Assembly: GCF_039982735.1 (NCBI RefSeq)
Contig: NZ_JBDWXV010000010.1
Span: 186,001 to 250,000, forward strand
Direction: 5' to 3'
Length of the DNA stretch: 64,000 nucleotides
Origin: Saccharospirillum sp039982735
GTDB taxonomy: Bacteria; Pseudomonadota; Gammaproteobacteria; Pseudomonadales; Natronospirillaceae
The notes beneath the pieces were generated by a model. The model was not told the origin of the DNA, ran no database searches, and saw only the letters and a program-made list of their open reading frames with translations. Below, one piece after another: positions 18,760-27,374 of the stretch (position 1 is its first letter; every line of letters begins with the position of its first letter). The translations under genes and the position numbers were made by a program.

Positions 18760-19232
18760 TAGTCGCCTTTACTACGACTGCTGTTTCTCGCTCGGGAGGG
18801 GGCTTTTGATGCTGGTTTACGGGGCTTAGCCTTACTGGATGCAGGCTTGCTTTCTGTATTTTCGTCCGTTGCTTGTTCGTCGGCTTTTAGCTTGTTGGTT
18901 GCTACTTTATCTGCCAGATCAACCACTTTCTCAGCAACGGATACCGTGCTGCCTTTGATGTTCTCGAGCCTGACGGTGTCTTTTTCGATCATAACCACCG
19001 CAACGGGTTTAATGCCTCCACCGCCGCCAACCCCCAAGCCAGAGCCATCGCCTGAATCACTCGATGTTGAGGCACCGAAACCACTGCCAACGCCAAAACC
19101 AAACCCCACGCTCGTCAGCGGGACAATGGTTGTATCGCCGTGAGTGATGGGCTCGCCCACGACCGTTTTGGCGTTAAGAAGGCGCTCCATCTCACCGACA
19201 GCTGTTTTAATAAGATCATCAATGTTATTCAC
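18759..19232 (-). CDS. GerW/YtfJ-family protein (paralog 1)
   Basis: Family named after Bacillus GerW/YtfJ. The core GEPITHGDTTIVPLTSVGFG is followed by a glycine-rich hinge and GGGGIKPVAVVMIEKDTVRL, both hallmarks of the family; a charged C-terminal tail (about 115-155) follows. The longest frame begins with GTG at 19244, but GGAG lies six bases before a second in-frame GTG at 19232, and that start aligns with the N-terminus of the paralog at 19675-20076 (DDLIKTAVGEMERLL versus EDLLKSTMTEIERVL). One of three related genes in a row, coupled to the DUF2953 gene downstream. Function in a Gram-negative non-sporulating host is unknown. Confidence 0.85.
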   Translation of the reverse strand: MNNIDDLIKTAVGEMERLLNAKTVVGEPITHGDTTIVPLTSVGFGFGVGSGFGASTSSDSGDGSGLGVGGGGGIKPVAVVMIEKDTVRLENIKGSTVSVAEKVVDLADKVATNKLKADEQATDENTESKPASSKAKPRKPASKAPSRARNSSRSKGD

Positions 19233-19356
19233 TTTGTGCTCCACAGTTTGTGTCGACCCGGCCTCGCCTGGCTAATCCGATACCTTTGAAAAGCATGGAT
19301 CAACGGTTTTAAACAGTCTAATGCCTGGTGCCGGGACCCCGAGCAAAACCTGGCAT

Positions 19357-19650
19357 TCAGCTACGGGCATCTTGTGATGATTGAATTACGGCCGAGAGGT
19401 CGGGTACTTTCGTCATCAGTTCGTCAACCGGGAATTCTCCCGACTCAATATCGACTGCACTGACAACTCCCTGGCTTACAACAACGACGGCAAACGGATC
19501 GGCCGACCCATGAAACCAGTAGCGACCCGCCTGCGCCACACTCTGAATGTGAACATTGACCAGCGGAATGATGGTGACATCACCCACGACGACCGGTTTG
19601 CCGACTCTGATTCCAGTCTTTGGCTTCATGTCGTCGTAACGTGTGCGCAC
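19357..19650 (-). CDS. Short GerW-like protein (divergent paralog)
   Basis: Small protein of about 97 residues beginning with GTG at 19650. It retains the family core pattern GKPVVVGDVTIIPLVNVHIQ, aligned to VVGEPITHGDTTIVPLTSVG in its neighbours, and the later PFAVVVVSQGVVSAV strand, but lacks the glycine-rich loop and the N-terminal helical segment. I therefore regard it as a shortened and divergent member of the GerW cluster rather than a random ORF. The start codon is uncertain: an ATG at 19629 is possible, but neither has a strong ribosome site. It sits between two full-length paralogs, 24 bases after the stop of the upstream one. Confidence 0.65.
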   Translation of the reverse strand: MRTRYDDMKPKTGIRVGKPVVVGDVTIIPLVNVHIQSVAQAGRYWFHGSADPFAVVVVSQGVVSAVDIESGEFPVDELMTKVPDLSAVIQSSQDARS

Positions 19651-19674
19651 AACACCGGAGCAGTGCTTCGCTCT

Positions 19675-20076
19675 TCAGTCACCCGTGTCATCGTCGCTGT
19701 CTTTATTACGCTTGTTCTGGCTTCTGGTAGCCACCTTGTCAACAACGTCCACGACTTTTTCCATCACGGTGATTGCGGTTCCCTTAATGGATTCCAGTCG
19801 TACCGAGTCTTTTTCAATGATGACAACGGCAACCGGCTTAACGCCCCCGCCGCCACCGGCGCCCATACCGCCACCACCTTCGGCCTTTGCTGAGGCCTTG
19901 TCGCCCGAGGCGACATTACCCGTACCGCCACCAGCGGCAAAGCCGAACCCAACACTGACCAGTGGGACAACGGTGGTGTCCCCATGCGTGACTGGCGGAC
20001 CTACCACCGTCTTGGCATCAAGCACCCGCTCGATCTCAGTCATGGTTGATTTCAGTAAATCTTCTACATTCTGCAT
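19675..20076 (-). CDS. GerW/YtfJ-family protein (paralog 3)
   Basis: Protein of 133 residues with the complete GerW signature: a helical N-terminus (EDLLKSTMTEIERVLDA), GPPVTHGDTTVVPLVSVGFG, a glycine-rich hinge, and GGGGVKPVAVVIIEKDSVRL, then a helical tail. Highly similar to the paralog at 18759-19232, so these are a tandem duplication. The ATG at 20076 has AGGG eight bases upstream. It is the first gene of a four-gene cluster read towards lower coordinates: GerW, short GerW-like, GerW, DUF2953. Confidence 0.87.
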   Translation of the reverse strand: MQNVEDLLKSTMTEIERVLDAKTVVGPPVTHGDTTVVPLVSVGFGFAAGGGTGNVASGDKASAKAEGGGGMGAGGGGGVKPVAVVIIEKDSVRLESIKGTAITVMEKVVDVVDKVATRSQNKRNKDSDDDTGD

Positions 20077-20346
20077 ACTGTGTTCCCTACGCGCTATTGA
20101 ATGAAACTAAGCCAGTGTTCGCTCAAACTGCCTTCAAGCACATCACGAAAGCGATTGCATCAGCGTGACGGAACCTTACCTAAAGCGCCCCTGTAAAAAG
20201 TCACTTTACGGTAATGAACCTTCATAAACCAGTGTATCGAACATGGCTTTACGACCAGCCTGTCTGGCAAGCTGTAAATCCAACAAAGGCGTAATCGTAG
20301 GGCCGGTACAGCCCCAACCATCGCGACTGACGTTCTGTTTTTCGCC

Positions 20347-21879
20347 TTAGTAGCCTACGCCGGCATAGCGAACGCCGGTGAGTTCGGCCATCTCTCGCTT
20401 CCAACTGGTCAGATCTTCCGGGTCGAAGTCGGCCAGGCGTGAGTGGCCACAGGCGCGGGCGAGTACTTGCATCAATTCGACACTGGCGCCCAGATAACGC
20501 GCCAGGCGTTCAGCACTCTCATCAACGTTTAGCCTCGCCCGCAATTCGGGTTTTTGGGTGGCAATGCCAGCGGGGCAGTTGTTGGTGTTGCACATACGCG
20601 CGGCCACACAGCCGACCGCCTGGATGGCGGAGTTGGCGATCGCGACGGCGTCTGCACCGAGCGCGAGCGCTTTTACAAAGTCTTCCGGCATCCGCAGCCC
20701 CCCGGTAATCACCAGGGTGACATCACGCCCGACCGTGCGATCGAGGTGGCGCCGCGCACGAGCAAGAGCTGCCATACTGGGGATTGAGATATGATTGCGG
20801 AATATCAGCGGAGCGGCACCGGTGCCCCCGCCCCGGCCATCGAGAATGATGTAATCGGCACCCGCCTCAAGCGCGAAGTCGATGTCGGCTTCTATGTGAT
20901 TGGCCGATAGTTTAAAACCAATGGGAATACCGCCCGAGCGTTCCCGCACTTCATCGCCCAGGGCTTTGAAATCGGCCGGAGTAACCAGGTCGGTGAAGGT
21001 AGCAGGTGAAATGGCATCTTCGCCTTTTTGCAGGCCACGGACTTCTGCGATCTTGTCGGTGACTTTATTGCCGGGCAAATGACCTCCCGTTCCGGTTTTG
21101 GCACCCTGGCCACCCTTGAAATGAAAGGCCTGAACCCGGGCTGCGGTGTCGATGTCCCAGCCAAAACGGGCTGACGCCAGTTCGTAGAAATAGCGTGAAT
21201 TGGCGGCCTGCTCTTCGGGCAGCATGCCGCCCTCGCCCGAACAAATGCCGGTGCCAGCAAGCTCGGCACCTTTGGCCAGAGCAACTTTGGCTTCCTCGGA
21301 AAGGGCTCCAAAGCTCATATCGGACACAAACAGCGGAATGTCGAGCACCAGCGGTTTCTTGGCTCGGGGTCCAATAACAACGCGGGTATCCACCTCCACA
21401 TCGTCCAGCAGAGGTTTGCGGGCCAGCTGGGCCGGCAGAATTTGCAGGTCATCCCAATGCGGCAGGTCTTTGCGTGGCACACCCATGGCGCCCATTTCGC
21501 CGTGGTGGCCGAGCTTGCTCAGGCCATCACGGGCCAGTTCGTGAATGCGGGCCACGGTGGGTTCTTCAGGTGTAGCCTCGGCTTTCGGCGCGCCGGATTG
21601 AATCATCGAGGGCGAAGGGTCGCCCTCGTTGTAATCAGTCAACTTTTTATGGGTACCATCGCAGAACGGCGCATCGCCCGTGGCTTTGCACTGGCACAAC
21701 CAGGCATCACCAGAGGATTCGGCCTTGAAGGTAACGGGCGTAATGCCGGTACCCTTGTGGGAACCGTCGCAAAACGGTTGGTTGGAAGAGCGCCCGCAAC
21801 GGCACCAAGTGTAGGACTCACCCTGCTTCAGTTCTACTTTCGCGGGTTTCTTAGCGGCAATAAGGGGTTGCTCAGCCAT
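20347..21879 (-). CDS. Twin CDGSH iron-sulfur domains fused to glutamate-synthase-like FMN domain
   Basis: Protein of 510 residues. Two CDGSH domains occupy the N-terminus: CRCGRSSNQPFCDGSH (about 26-41) and CQCKATGDAPFCDGTH (about 62-77), each with the three Cys and one His that hold a [2Fe-2S] cluster. The rest (about 110-505) is a glutamate synthase FMN-binding barrel, with LFVSDMSFGALSEEAKVALA, GEGGMLPEEQ, GADYIILDGRGGGTGAAP and the 3Fe-4S-type motif MCNTNNCPAGIATQ. It lacks the glutaminase domain of GltB. Such proteins are annotated as glutamate synthase-related; the substrate is unproven, and the CDGSH modules may deliver electrons to the flavin. Start ATG at 21879 preceded by GGAGG. 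Confidence 0.9.
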   Translation of the reverse strand: MAEQPLIAAKKPAKVELKQGESYTWCRCGRSSNQPFCDGSHKGTGITPVTFKAESSGDAWLCQCKATGDAPFCDGTHKKLTDYNEGDPSPSMIQSGAPKAEATPEEPTVARIHELARDGLSKLGHHGEMGAMGVPRKDLPHWDDLQILPAQLARKPLLDDVEVDTRVVIGPRAKKPLVLDIPLFVSDMSFGALSEEAKVALAKGAELAGTGICSGEGGMLPEEQAANSRYFYELASARFGWDIDTAARVQAFHFKGGQGAKTGTGGHLPGNKVTDKIAEVRGLQKGEDAISPATFTDLVTPADFKALGDEVRERSGGIPIGFKLSANHIEADIDFALEAGADYIILDGRGGGTGAAPLIFRNHISIPSMAALARARRHLDRTVGRDVTLVITGGLRMPEDFVKALALGADAVAIANSAIQAVGCVAARMCNTNNCPAGIATQKPELRARLNVDESAERLARYLGASVELMQVLARACGHSRLADFDPEDLTSWKREMAELTGVRYAGVGY

Positions 21880-21989
21880 GGGGCCTCCAGTGCAAAGGTC
21901 GGATCAACGCCTCACAAGGTTAGACGCTGGTTCCGACTTTTGCCTGGGTTAGCCCCAGGAGTGATACCGTTTTTACGACCCCGGCCCGC

Positions 21990-23933
21990 TTAGTGTTGAA
22001 CAGGAGAGCGCAAGCCAGCCTTTCTGCCAAACAGCAGTAGTACTCCCAGCATAGCCAGCCACCCGCCCATGCTGCCACCACCACCTCCGCCACCGGAGCT
22101 GCTGGCTGCATTGACCCGCTCATAGGCACCAACATCGCAGCTGCGACCGTTTTGCTGGCGCTGTGTACCGCGCTGATCCACGTCGGGGCAGTTGTCGTTA
22201 TCGCCCGCATTGTCGCCAATGCTTCCTGCAACCAGAGCATGTGTCAGTGTAGGTCCGCCGTTACCGGCCAATGGCGTAAGCAAGTCATCGAAAACCGCCG
22301 GTGCGTTTATGGATTGGTCGGTCGCCTGAGTCGGGCAACCAGTGCCATTACCAAGTACATTGAAGCCCCGTGACAGCGTGTTTTCTTCAATCGCACAATC
22401 GGCGTCCGAGGTTGCTGTATTGCCAGCGATAATGCTGTTGTTGTAGGCGAGCAACGAGTCGGTATCGTCTTTGTATACACCGCCTCCCGACCCGGAGGCC
22501 GCATTGTCAACCAGAGTCACACTGCGCAGCTCTGCTTGAATGTCCGACTCCAGGTAGAGCCCGCCACCGTCGCCGTTGCTAACACTGTTGCCACTGACCG
22601 TGGTGTTAGTCAGAGTCATTGAGACCTGGTAATAAGCGTAAATACCACCGCCTCCGGAATCGGCAACATTGTCTCGCAGAATTGATCGCTCAATACGCAG
22701 GGGGCCAGCTTCACTGTATATCCCTCCGCCCTCACCCGATGTCGCTGTATTGTCGCCAATGCTGACGTTAAAGAGCATCAATGGCGCGTAATAGAGGTAA
22801 GCCCCGCCGCCATCAGTGTCTGCCGTATTTCCCATCAGTGACGTATTGGTGAGCGTTGCACTGCCAGGATAATCCAGATAGAACCCTCCTCCTTCGTCGC
22901 CACTGGTGTTGTTGTCTATCTGGCTATTCAGAGCGTTCAGCGTGCCTTCATCAATGTATAAGCCACCGCCATCGGACGACGATTCATTGCCGGACACACT
23001 GGTATTAACCAGATCAACCGTCGCTGAATAATAGGCGTAGATTCCACCGCCTTCTGACCCGGCCGAGTTGTTATCGAGCTGACTGTTGCGCACCGTAAGC
23101 AAGCTGTAATATTCCGTGTAGACAGCACCCCCATCCCCACCGGCCGTATTGCTGGTCAGCGTCACATCATCGAGTTCAGTCAAACCGTAGTCATAATTAT
23201 AAATGGCACCGCCGTCTGATGATGCCGAGTTACTGGAAAAACTGGACTCTTTAATGTCGAGCAACCCGTATTCATTATAAACAGCGCCACCATCAGACGA
23301 TGCCGAATTACCGGAAAAAGAACTGCCTCTTATCGTGACCGTGCTGTAGTCACCATTAACTGCGCCGCCATAGCTTCCAGAATTGTTGGTAAAGGTACTG
23401 TCGTAGATGTTTAAAAATGCGTAGTTTGTAAAAATGGCGCCGCCTGTATTTGTCGCGGCATTACTGCTGAACTGACTGTCCCGAATCGTTACCACTGAAT
23501 TGGTGGTTGCGTACAACCCCGCGCCCGGACTGGCTGTACTACCATTAGCAACCCGCAGCTGAACGACTTCCAAATCCGCACCGCTGGCCAGGTTCAGGAC
23601 GCGAACCGAATTTCCCCCATCCAGCACAGTGTCCGTTTTACTGACGCCTTGCAGAACAAGGTCTTCGGCAATCGTGAGCGTACTGCTCAGATTAAAAGTG
23701 CCGGCAGGCAAGACAACACGATCGGTTGTGGCTGAATCCCCTGCCGGGCATTCACCATTAGCGGCGCCCGATGCGGTATTACTGTTCGCCGAGCCGATGG
23801 CTTCACGCAACGAGCACACACCGTCATTGGCCGAGGTATCGCTGGTGGTCGTCACAGTAAGGGTTGCGCCGTGAGCAACGGCCAGCGAGAGCATTAACAA
23901 AAGAAGTGCATGCGTTATTTTTTGAAACACCAT
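21990..23933 (-). CDS. Beta-helix surface protein with CSLREAI motif and GlyGly-CTERM
   Basis: Secreted protein of 647 residues. The signal peptide (about 1-22) is followed by CSLREAIGSANSN, the usual opening of polymorphic-outer-membrane-type right-handed beta-helix proteins. About a dozen imperfect helix turns follow, each with a GGA/V-Y or GGGIY motif (for example SSDGGAVYNEYGLLDI, GSEGGGIYAYYSATVDL). A cysteine-containing 'choice-of-anchor Q' style region lies near 540-600. The C-terminus SSSGGGGGGGSMGGWLAML then FGRKAGLR is a GlyGly-CTERM signal for rhombosortase, as in the protein at 14630-17080. It probably acts as an extracellular adhesin or carbohydrate-active protein; ligand unknown. 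Confidence 0.85.
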   Translation of the reverse strand: MVFQKITHALLLLMLSLAVAHGATLTVTTTSDTSANDGVCSLREAIGSANSNTASGAANGECPAGDSATTDRVVLPAGTFNLSSTLTIAEDLVLQGVSKTDTVLDGGNSVRVLNLASGADLEVVQLRVANGSTASPGAGLYATTNSVVTIRDSQFSSNAATNTGGAIFTNYAFLNIYDSTFTNNSGSYGGAVNGDYSTVTIRGSSFSGNSASSDGGAVYNEYGLLDIKESSFSSNSASSDGGAIYNYDYGLTELDDVTLTSNTAGGDGGAVYTEYYSLLTVRNSQLDNNSAGSEGGGIYAYYSATVDLVNTSVSGNESSSDGGGLYIDEGTLNALNSQIDNNTSGDEGGGFYLDYPGSATLTNTSLMGNTADTDGGGAYLYYAPLMLFNVSIGDNTATSGEGGGIYSEAGPLRIERSILRDNVADSGGGGIYAYYQVSMTLTNTTVSGNSVSNGDGGGLYLESDIQAELRSVTLVDNAASGSGGGVYKDDTDSLLAYNNSIIAGNTATSDADCAIEENTLSRGFNVLGNGTGCPTQATDQSINAPAVFDDLLTPLAGNGGPTLTHALVAGSIGDNAGDNDNCPDVDQRGTQRQQNGRSCDVGAYERVNAASSSGGGGGGGSMGGWLAMLGVLLLFGRKAGLRSPVQH

Positions 23934-24135
23934 AGGGTCTACTTCCTGTCATTCATCGGGTTAATATGAATGTACTTTCAACCCCTCTCACAACAAGCAG
24001 ATACTGCGGGCTACAACGAGCATACACATTCGTTGAGACCCAGCAATTCTCAAGCCAGCCGCTAGCGTTTTCAATAAAATCAATGCATTACCGATATGGA
24101 AAATCCGGTTGAAAAAAGCAAACACTGGTAGGTGT

Positions 24136-24162
24136 AAAAAGGGTCGACATGATGCCGACCCT
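24136..24162 (-). terminator. Rho-independent terminator of rsgA
   Basis: On the minus strand AGGGTCG, a nine-base loop and CGACCCT form a perfect seven-base stem followed by a run of five T. It lies 36 bases beyond the stop codon of the RsgA gene. Confidence 0.85.
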
Positions 24163-24197
24163 GAAAGGTGAGATTACTTATTTACACTGAAGCGATC

Positions 24198-25256
24198 TCA
24201 CCGTTTTCTCTCGTTCTTGGCCTTTAGCACGCTTCGAGCCATCTTCCCAAATGCCTTGTAGCGTTTGCGTCGTTCCCACACCGTTTGCTGAGCGTGTTGG
24301 CTTTCTCGTTTGAGTTTCAGGAACCGCTGCAGTCGATCCGGATCCAGTGTTCCCTGTTCTAAGGCCGCTGCCAACGCACACCCCTGATCACCCTGATGCT
24401 GGCAATCCGCAAACCGGCAGTGTCGGGCCAGTTCGACGATGTCGTCAAACAAACGATCAACACCGTCACTGGCATCGCCCAGTCGCAACTCTCTCATGCC
24501 GGGTGTATCGACTATCCATCCGCCGTCGGGCAGGTGGACCATTTGGCGGGCGGTGGTGGTGTGACGCCCTTTGGCATCCTGTTCGCGAATACCGGCCGTA
24601 CTGAAGCGTCCGTCACCGAGCAAGGTGTTGGTCAGTGTGGTTTTTCCCACGCCAGAGGAGCCGAGTATGGCCACCGTCTGGCCGGGTGCCAGCCAGGGTT
24701 TCAACAGATCAACGGCACTGTGATCGAGCGCATTCAAGACTACCACCGGGGTCGCGGCATGCAGCGTTTGCGCCGCCGCCCGGTAGTCGTCAGCCTCACT
24801 GCTCAGGTCGGCTTTGGTCAGTACGAAGACAGGCATTGCACCCGCCTCCATCGCCAGAGCCAGATAGCGTTCAAGTCGCGCCGGGTTAAAGTCGGCGTTA
24901 CAAGACGACACAATCAACAGCGTATCAATGTTGGCCGCTAACAGTTGCGGTTTAGGTTCAGTCCCTGAGGCAACCCGTTGTAACAGCGTTTGGCGCGGCA
25001 GCAACGTCAGGGTTCCGGGCACGTCTGGCTGCAACCAAACCCAATCGCCTACGGTGGGGCGCTCATCAATCGCCACATCGTGCCAGCGTTTTTCCAGAGG
25101 TTCATGCCACTGAGACTGTTCACTACGCAGCATTAGGCGATCCCGGTCGACACCGAGAATGCGGGCAACAACCCCGCTTTCCATCTGTTCGAGAGTCAGT
25201 GCTTGTTGAAAGAGAGGGCGCCAGCCGAGTTCAGCCAGCGAAATAGTTGGAGTCAT
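24198..25256 (-). CDS. rsgA: Ribosome small subunit-dependent GTPase RsgA (YjeQ/YloQ)
   Basis: Circularly permuted GTPase that helps mature the 30S subunit. N-terminal OB-fold (about 25-95), GTPase domain with LTKADLSSE (G4, about 150), the P-loop ILGSSGVGKTTLTNT (about 196-210), HTTTARQ and VDTPGMREL, then the C-terminal zinc finger CRFADCQHQGDQGC (about 279-292). At 352 residues it has the normal family length. The order G4-P-loop-G3 is the expected permutation. Followed by a strong terminator, so it is probably a single-gene unit. It is of the YloQ-like branch; a second rsgA may exist elsewhere in the genome. Confidence 0.93.
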   Translation of the reverse strand: MTPTISLAELGWRPLFQQALTLEQMESGVVARILGVDRDRLMLRSEQSQWHEPLEKRWHDVAIDERPTVGDWVWLQPDVPGTLTLLPRQTLLQRVASGTEPKPQLLAANIDTLLIVSSCNADFNPARLERYLALAMEAGAMPVFVLTKADLSSEADDYRAAAQTLHAATPVVVLNALDHSAVDLLKPWLAPGQTVAILGSSGVGKTTLTNTLLGDGRFSTAGIREQDAKGRHTTTARQMVHLPDGGWIVDTPGMRELRLGDASDGVDRLFDDIVELARHCRFADCQHQGDQGCALAAALEQGTLDPDRLQRFLKLKRESQHAQQTVWERRKRYKAFGKMARSVLKAKNERKR

Positions 25257-25703
25257 CGATTTCCATACCTGTATTGGGTCTGGAGACTGTCAGGCTATGA
25301 CAATCGCCAGGCAATAAAAATCCACACGCAAGCCAGTGGCTGCGTCATTCGGGATCTATGTGCGGCGTAACGGGAAATCGACGATAACGATGTGGCTTCT
25401 ACCCGATGCAGAATGTCATCGGGAAACTATTCGAGGACACGGTGCGTCGTATCAGGCCCGTAACGCCTTGCAAGCAATTGCCAGGGTGCGAGACATAAAG
25501 AAAATCCTCCTGCTGAACGTTAATGGGCGGGCGATGGCCCGACCAGCTGAAGTGTGCCACAGGGTCTGGCTATTCAACAGCATAATCTGGTGCTGCCCAA
25601 TTAAAAGCCATAAACACGGGGCCCAACGCAACCGGCCCCGTTTAAACGCCACTGCGCCAGGCCAACCCGGGCCAGGTGCGTGTGGTGATTGGTTAGTGGT
25701 TGG
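25257..25703. other. Intergenic region without a supported gene
   Basis: The only frames here are short and lack family features or ribosome sites. The segment next to rsgA presumably holds its promoter; the right end contains the terminator of the lipoprotein operon at 25612-25645. Confidence 0.6.
25612..25645 (-). terminator. Terminator of two-lipoprotein operon
   Basis: A perfect seven-base stem (CGGGGCC/GGCCCCG) with a ten-base loop, read on the minus strand and followed by TGTTTAT, lies about 60 bases after the stop of the gene at 25704-27371. The T-run is interrupted, so efficiency is uncertain. Confidence 0.65.
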
Positions 25704-27371
25704 TTATTGGATCGTCAAGTCGAAAAACCGCCGTCCATTTGCTCTGAAGTCATTGAGGGAAGTTGTGGTATCCGCACTGACGTTCTCGACCCAGACGCGA
25801 TAGGGCGTCGATGGTTCCAGTTCATAGAGTTGTGTCAATTGCCCGACTGACTCGTTTGTCGACTGAGCGCCAATGCCGATGAACCCCGAGCCGAATTGAT
25901 TGGTATAATACTCCTCTACATGCAGATCCAACGCCACTGCACCGCTGTTGTCATAGTTCAGTGTGAACTCGACATCGGAAACGCCCTGAGTGGCGTTGCG
26001 GTAAAACAGGTAAGCGCGTGTCGACGACAATTCAATATTGGCCGTTGGATTTTCATAGTTACCCACCACGCCGCTGAACTGCTCACCCTTCTCGATTAGA
26101 TACAATCCGCGACTCGTCGCGCTGTCGGTCCCGGTTGCGACCTTACGAAAATTCAGGGTTGCCTTTTGCACCAGGCAGTCATCCCGGTTGAACCGCACTT
26201 CAAGCCGGTACAACCCCTGGATCAGCCGGCGACCGGAGATCAGCTTGTGGCTTACTCTGTCAGTCGTGCGGTCACTGGCCATACTGGTGCTGCTTGTTTC
26301 ACCGAGATACGACGTCCAGTTTACGTCGCAGTTTTCCTGCATCGACACTTCCAGCGCCCACATGCCCGTTGCTCTGGGGTGGAAGTAGAGGGTTTTGGTA
26401 TAGGTTCCGTCCCCGCTCGGGATGACCGCCTCGATGGTATCGCGGTCTTCGCCCAGGCAAACGATGGTGCGGCTTGAAAACGCCCTGGCGGCTTCACACC
26501 CGCTCAGTGTGCGTGCAAACAGTTGCCAGTAAGCGGGTCTGTCTTCATCGCGAAAAACCCGCTCCATCCGTGAGATGGCTCTGTCTGAATAAAACTGGGA
26601 CCGGGTTGACAGTGCTTCGGTCATATCAAACAGAGCGCCGGATTCCAGCGTCAGCCGTGACTGTGAATAGTCACTTGCAAGGTCACTGAGCCGACTGGGA
26701 TCGTCTGGTGTGTATCTGGAGACATAAGATGAGGCAGCCAGCAGTTTGGCGTAGTCATCCAAATCTGTGACCGGTGTATCCGGTTCATAAAAGAAGTGCA
26801 GTTCTTCCGGTGAAAGGGTCAATGCCCAGTCTTCCGAAAACTCCTGTCTCGCCTGTTCCATAGCCGCTGAAACAGAATCCGATTCGCTGTTTAACAATAG
26901 CCACTTGGCGCGCTCTGCAACCAGGTGCGTAAACAAATGAACGTTTAGTCCCTGGCTGCTGTCTTCAGTATCCAGAATAGCGCTGACATTCGCCGGCGCG
27001 TCTTCGGTATAGCGGGTGCCAATGGTATACAGATCCAGATAGTCATCGCTGGCAACGGCTTCAACCCAGCGGGTGTTGAACGGTGGCAACGTATAGGCAC
27101 CGCGAGCATCAACGGTGGCCGTTGCGACGGCACTTCCGGTGTTACGCTGACCGGTCATCGGATCCAGCTCGAAAAACTCGACCGTTGAACCGGGCGCCAG
27201 CGGCCCGAGCCCAACGTAGGTTCCGGCTGAGACGTCTGCCTGGCCACCGCTGGCATTGCCCGGTGTGTCGTCGCTGTTCTCGGCCGACCTCGAACCTGAG
27301 GCGTTGCACCCGACCAGCAGAATCAAGGTCAATAACCCGGCCAGGGGGACCCACGGTGCTTTATGATTCAC
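25704..27371 (-). CDS. Large lipoprotein of unknown function
   Basis: Protein of about 555 residues with a lipoprotein signal (LILLVGC, Cys about 22) and a Ser/Gly/Asp-rich linker. I recognise no family. The N-terminal part (about 50-130: GTYVGLGPLAPGSTVEFFEL ... RGAYTLPPFNTRWVEAVA) resembles a carboxypeptidase-like regulatory beta-sandwich seen in lipoproteins with 'S-layer' or substrate-handling functions; a helical region follows (about 150-260), and the C-terminus contains two similar beta domains (PxTxNxxLxxTRAYLFYRNATQG). The upstream lipoprotein gene ends only three bases before its start, with GGAGG placed in that gene's last codons, so the two are coupled. The second of two adjacent GTGs (27371) has the better spacing. 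Confidence 0.7.
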   Translation of the reverse strand: MNHKAPWVPLAGLLTLILLVGCNASGSRSAENSDDTPGNASGGQADVSAGTYVGLGPLAPGSTVEFFELDPMTGQRNTGSAVATATVDARGAYTLPPFNTRWVEAVASDDYLDLYTIGTRYTEDAPANVSAILDTEDSSQGLNVHLFTHLVAERAKWLLLNSESDSVSAAMEQARQEFSEDWALTLSPEELHFFYEPDTPVTDLDDYAKLLAASSYVSRYTPDDPSRLSDLASDYSQSRLTLESGALFDMTEALSTRSQFYSDRAISRMERVFRDEDRPAYWQLFARTLSGCEAARAFSSRTIVCLGEDRDTIEAVIPSGDGTYTKTLYFHPRATGMWALEVSMQENCDVNWTSYLGETSSTSMASDRTTDRVSHKLISGRRLIQGLYRLEVRFNRDDCLVQKATLNFRKVATGTDSATSRGLYLIEKGEQFSGVVGNYENPTANIELSSTRAYLFYRNATQGVSDVEFTLNYDNSGAVALDLHVEEYYTNQFGSGFIGIGAQSTNESVGQLTQLYELEPSTPYRVWVENVSADTTTSLNDFRANGRRFFDLTIQ

Positions 27372-27374
27372 CAC

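Noticed and set aside
18157..20076. Sporulation capability
   Set aside because: GerW and DUF2953 alone do not indicate sporulation; no spore genes and a Gram-negative envelope are evident.
25336..25803. Plus-strand open frame overlapping the lipoprotein gene
   Set aside because: Overlaps a terminator and the 3' end of a well-supported minus-strand gene; no family features.
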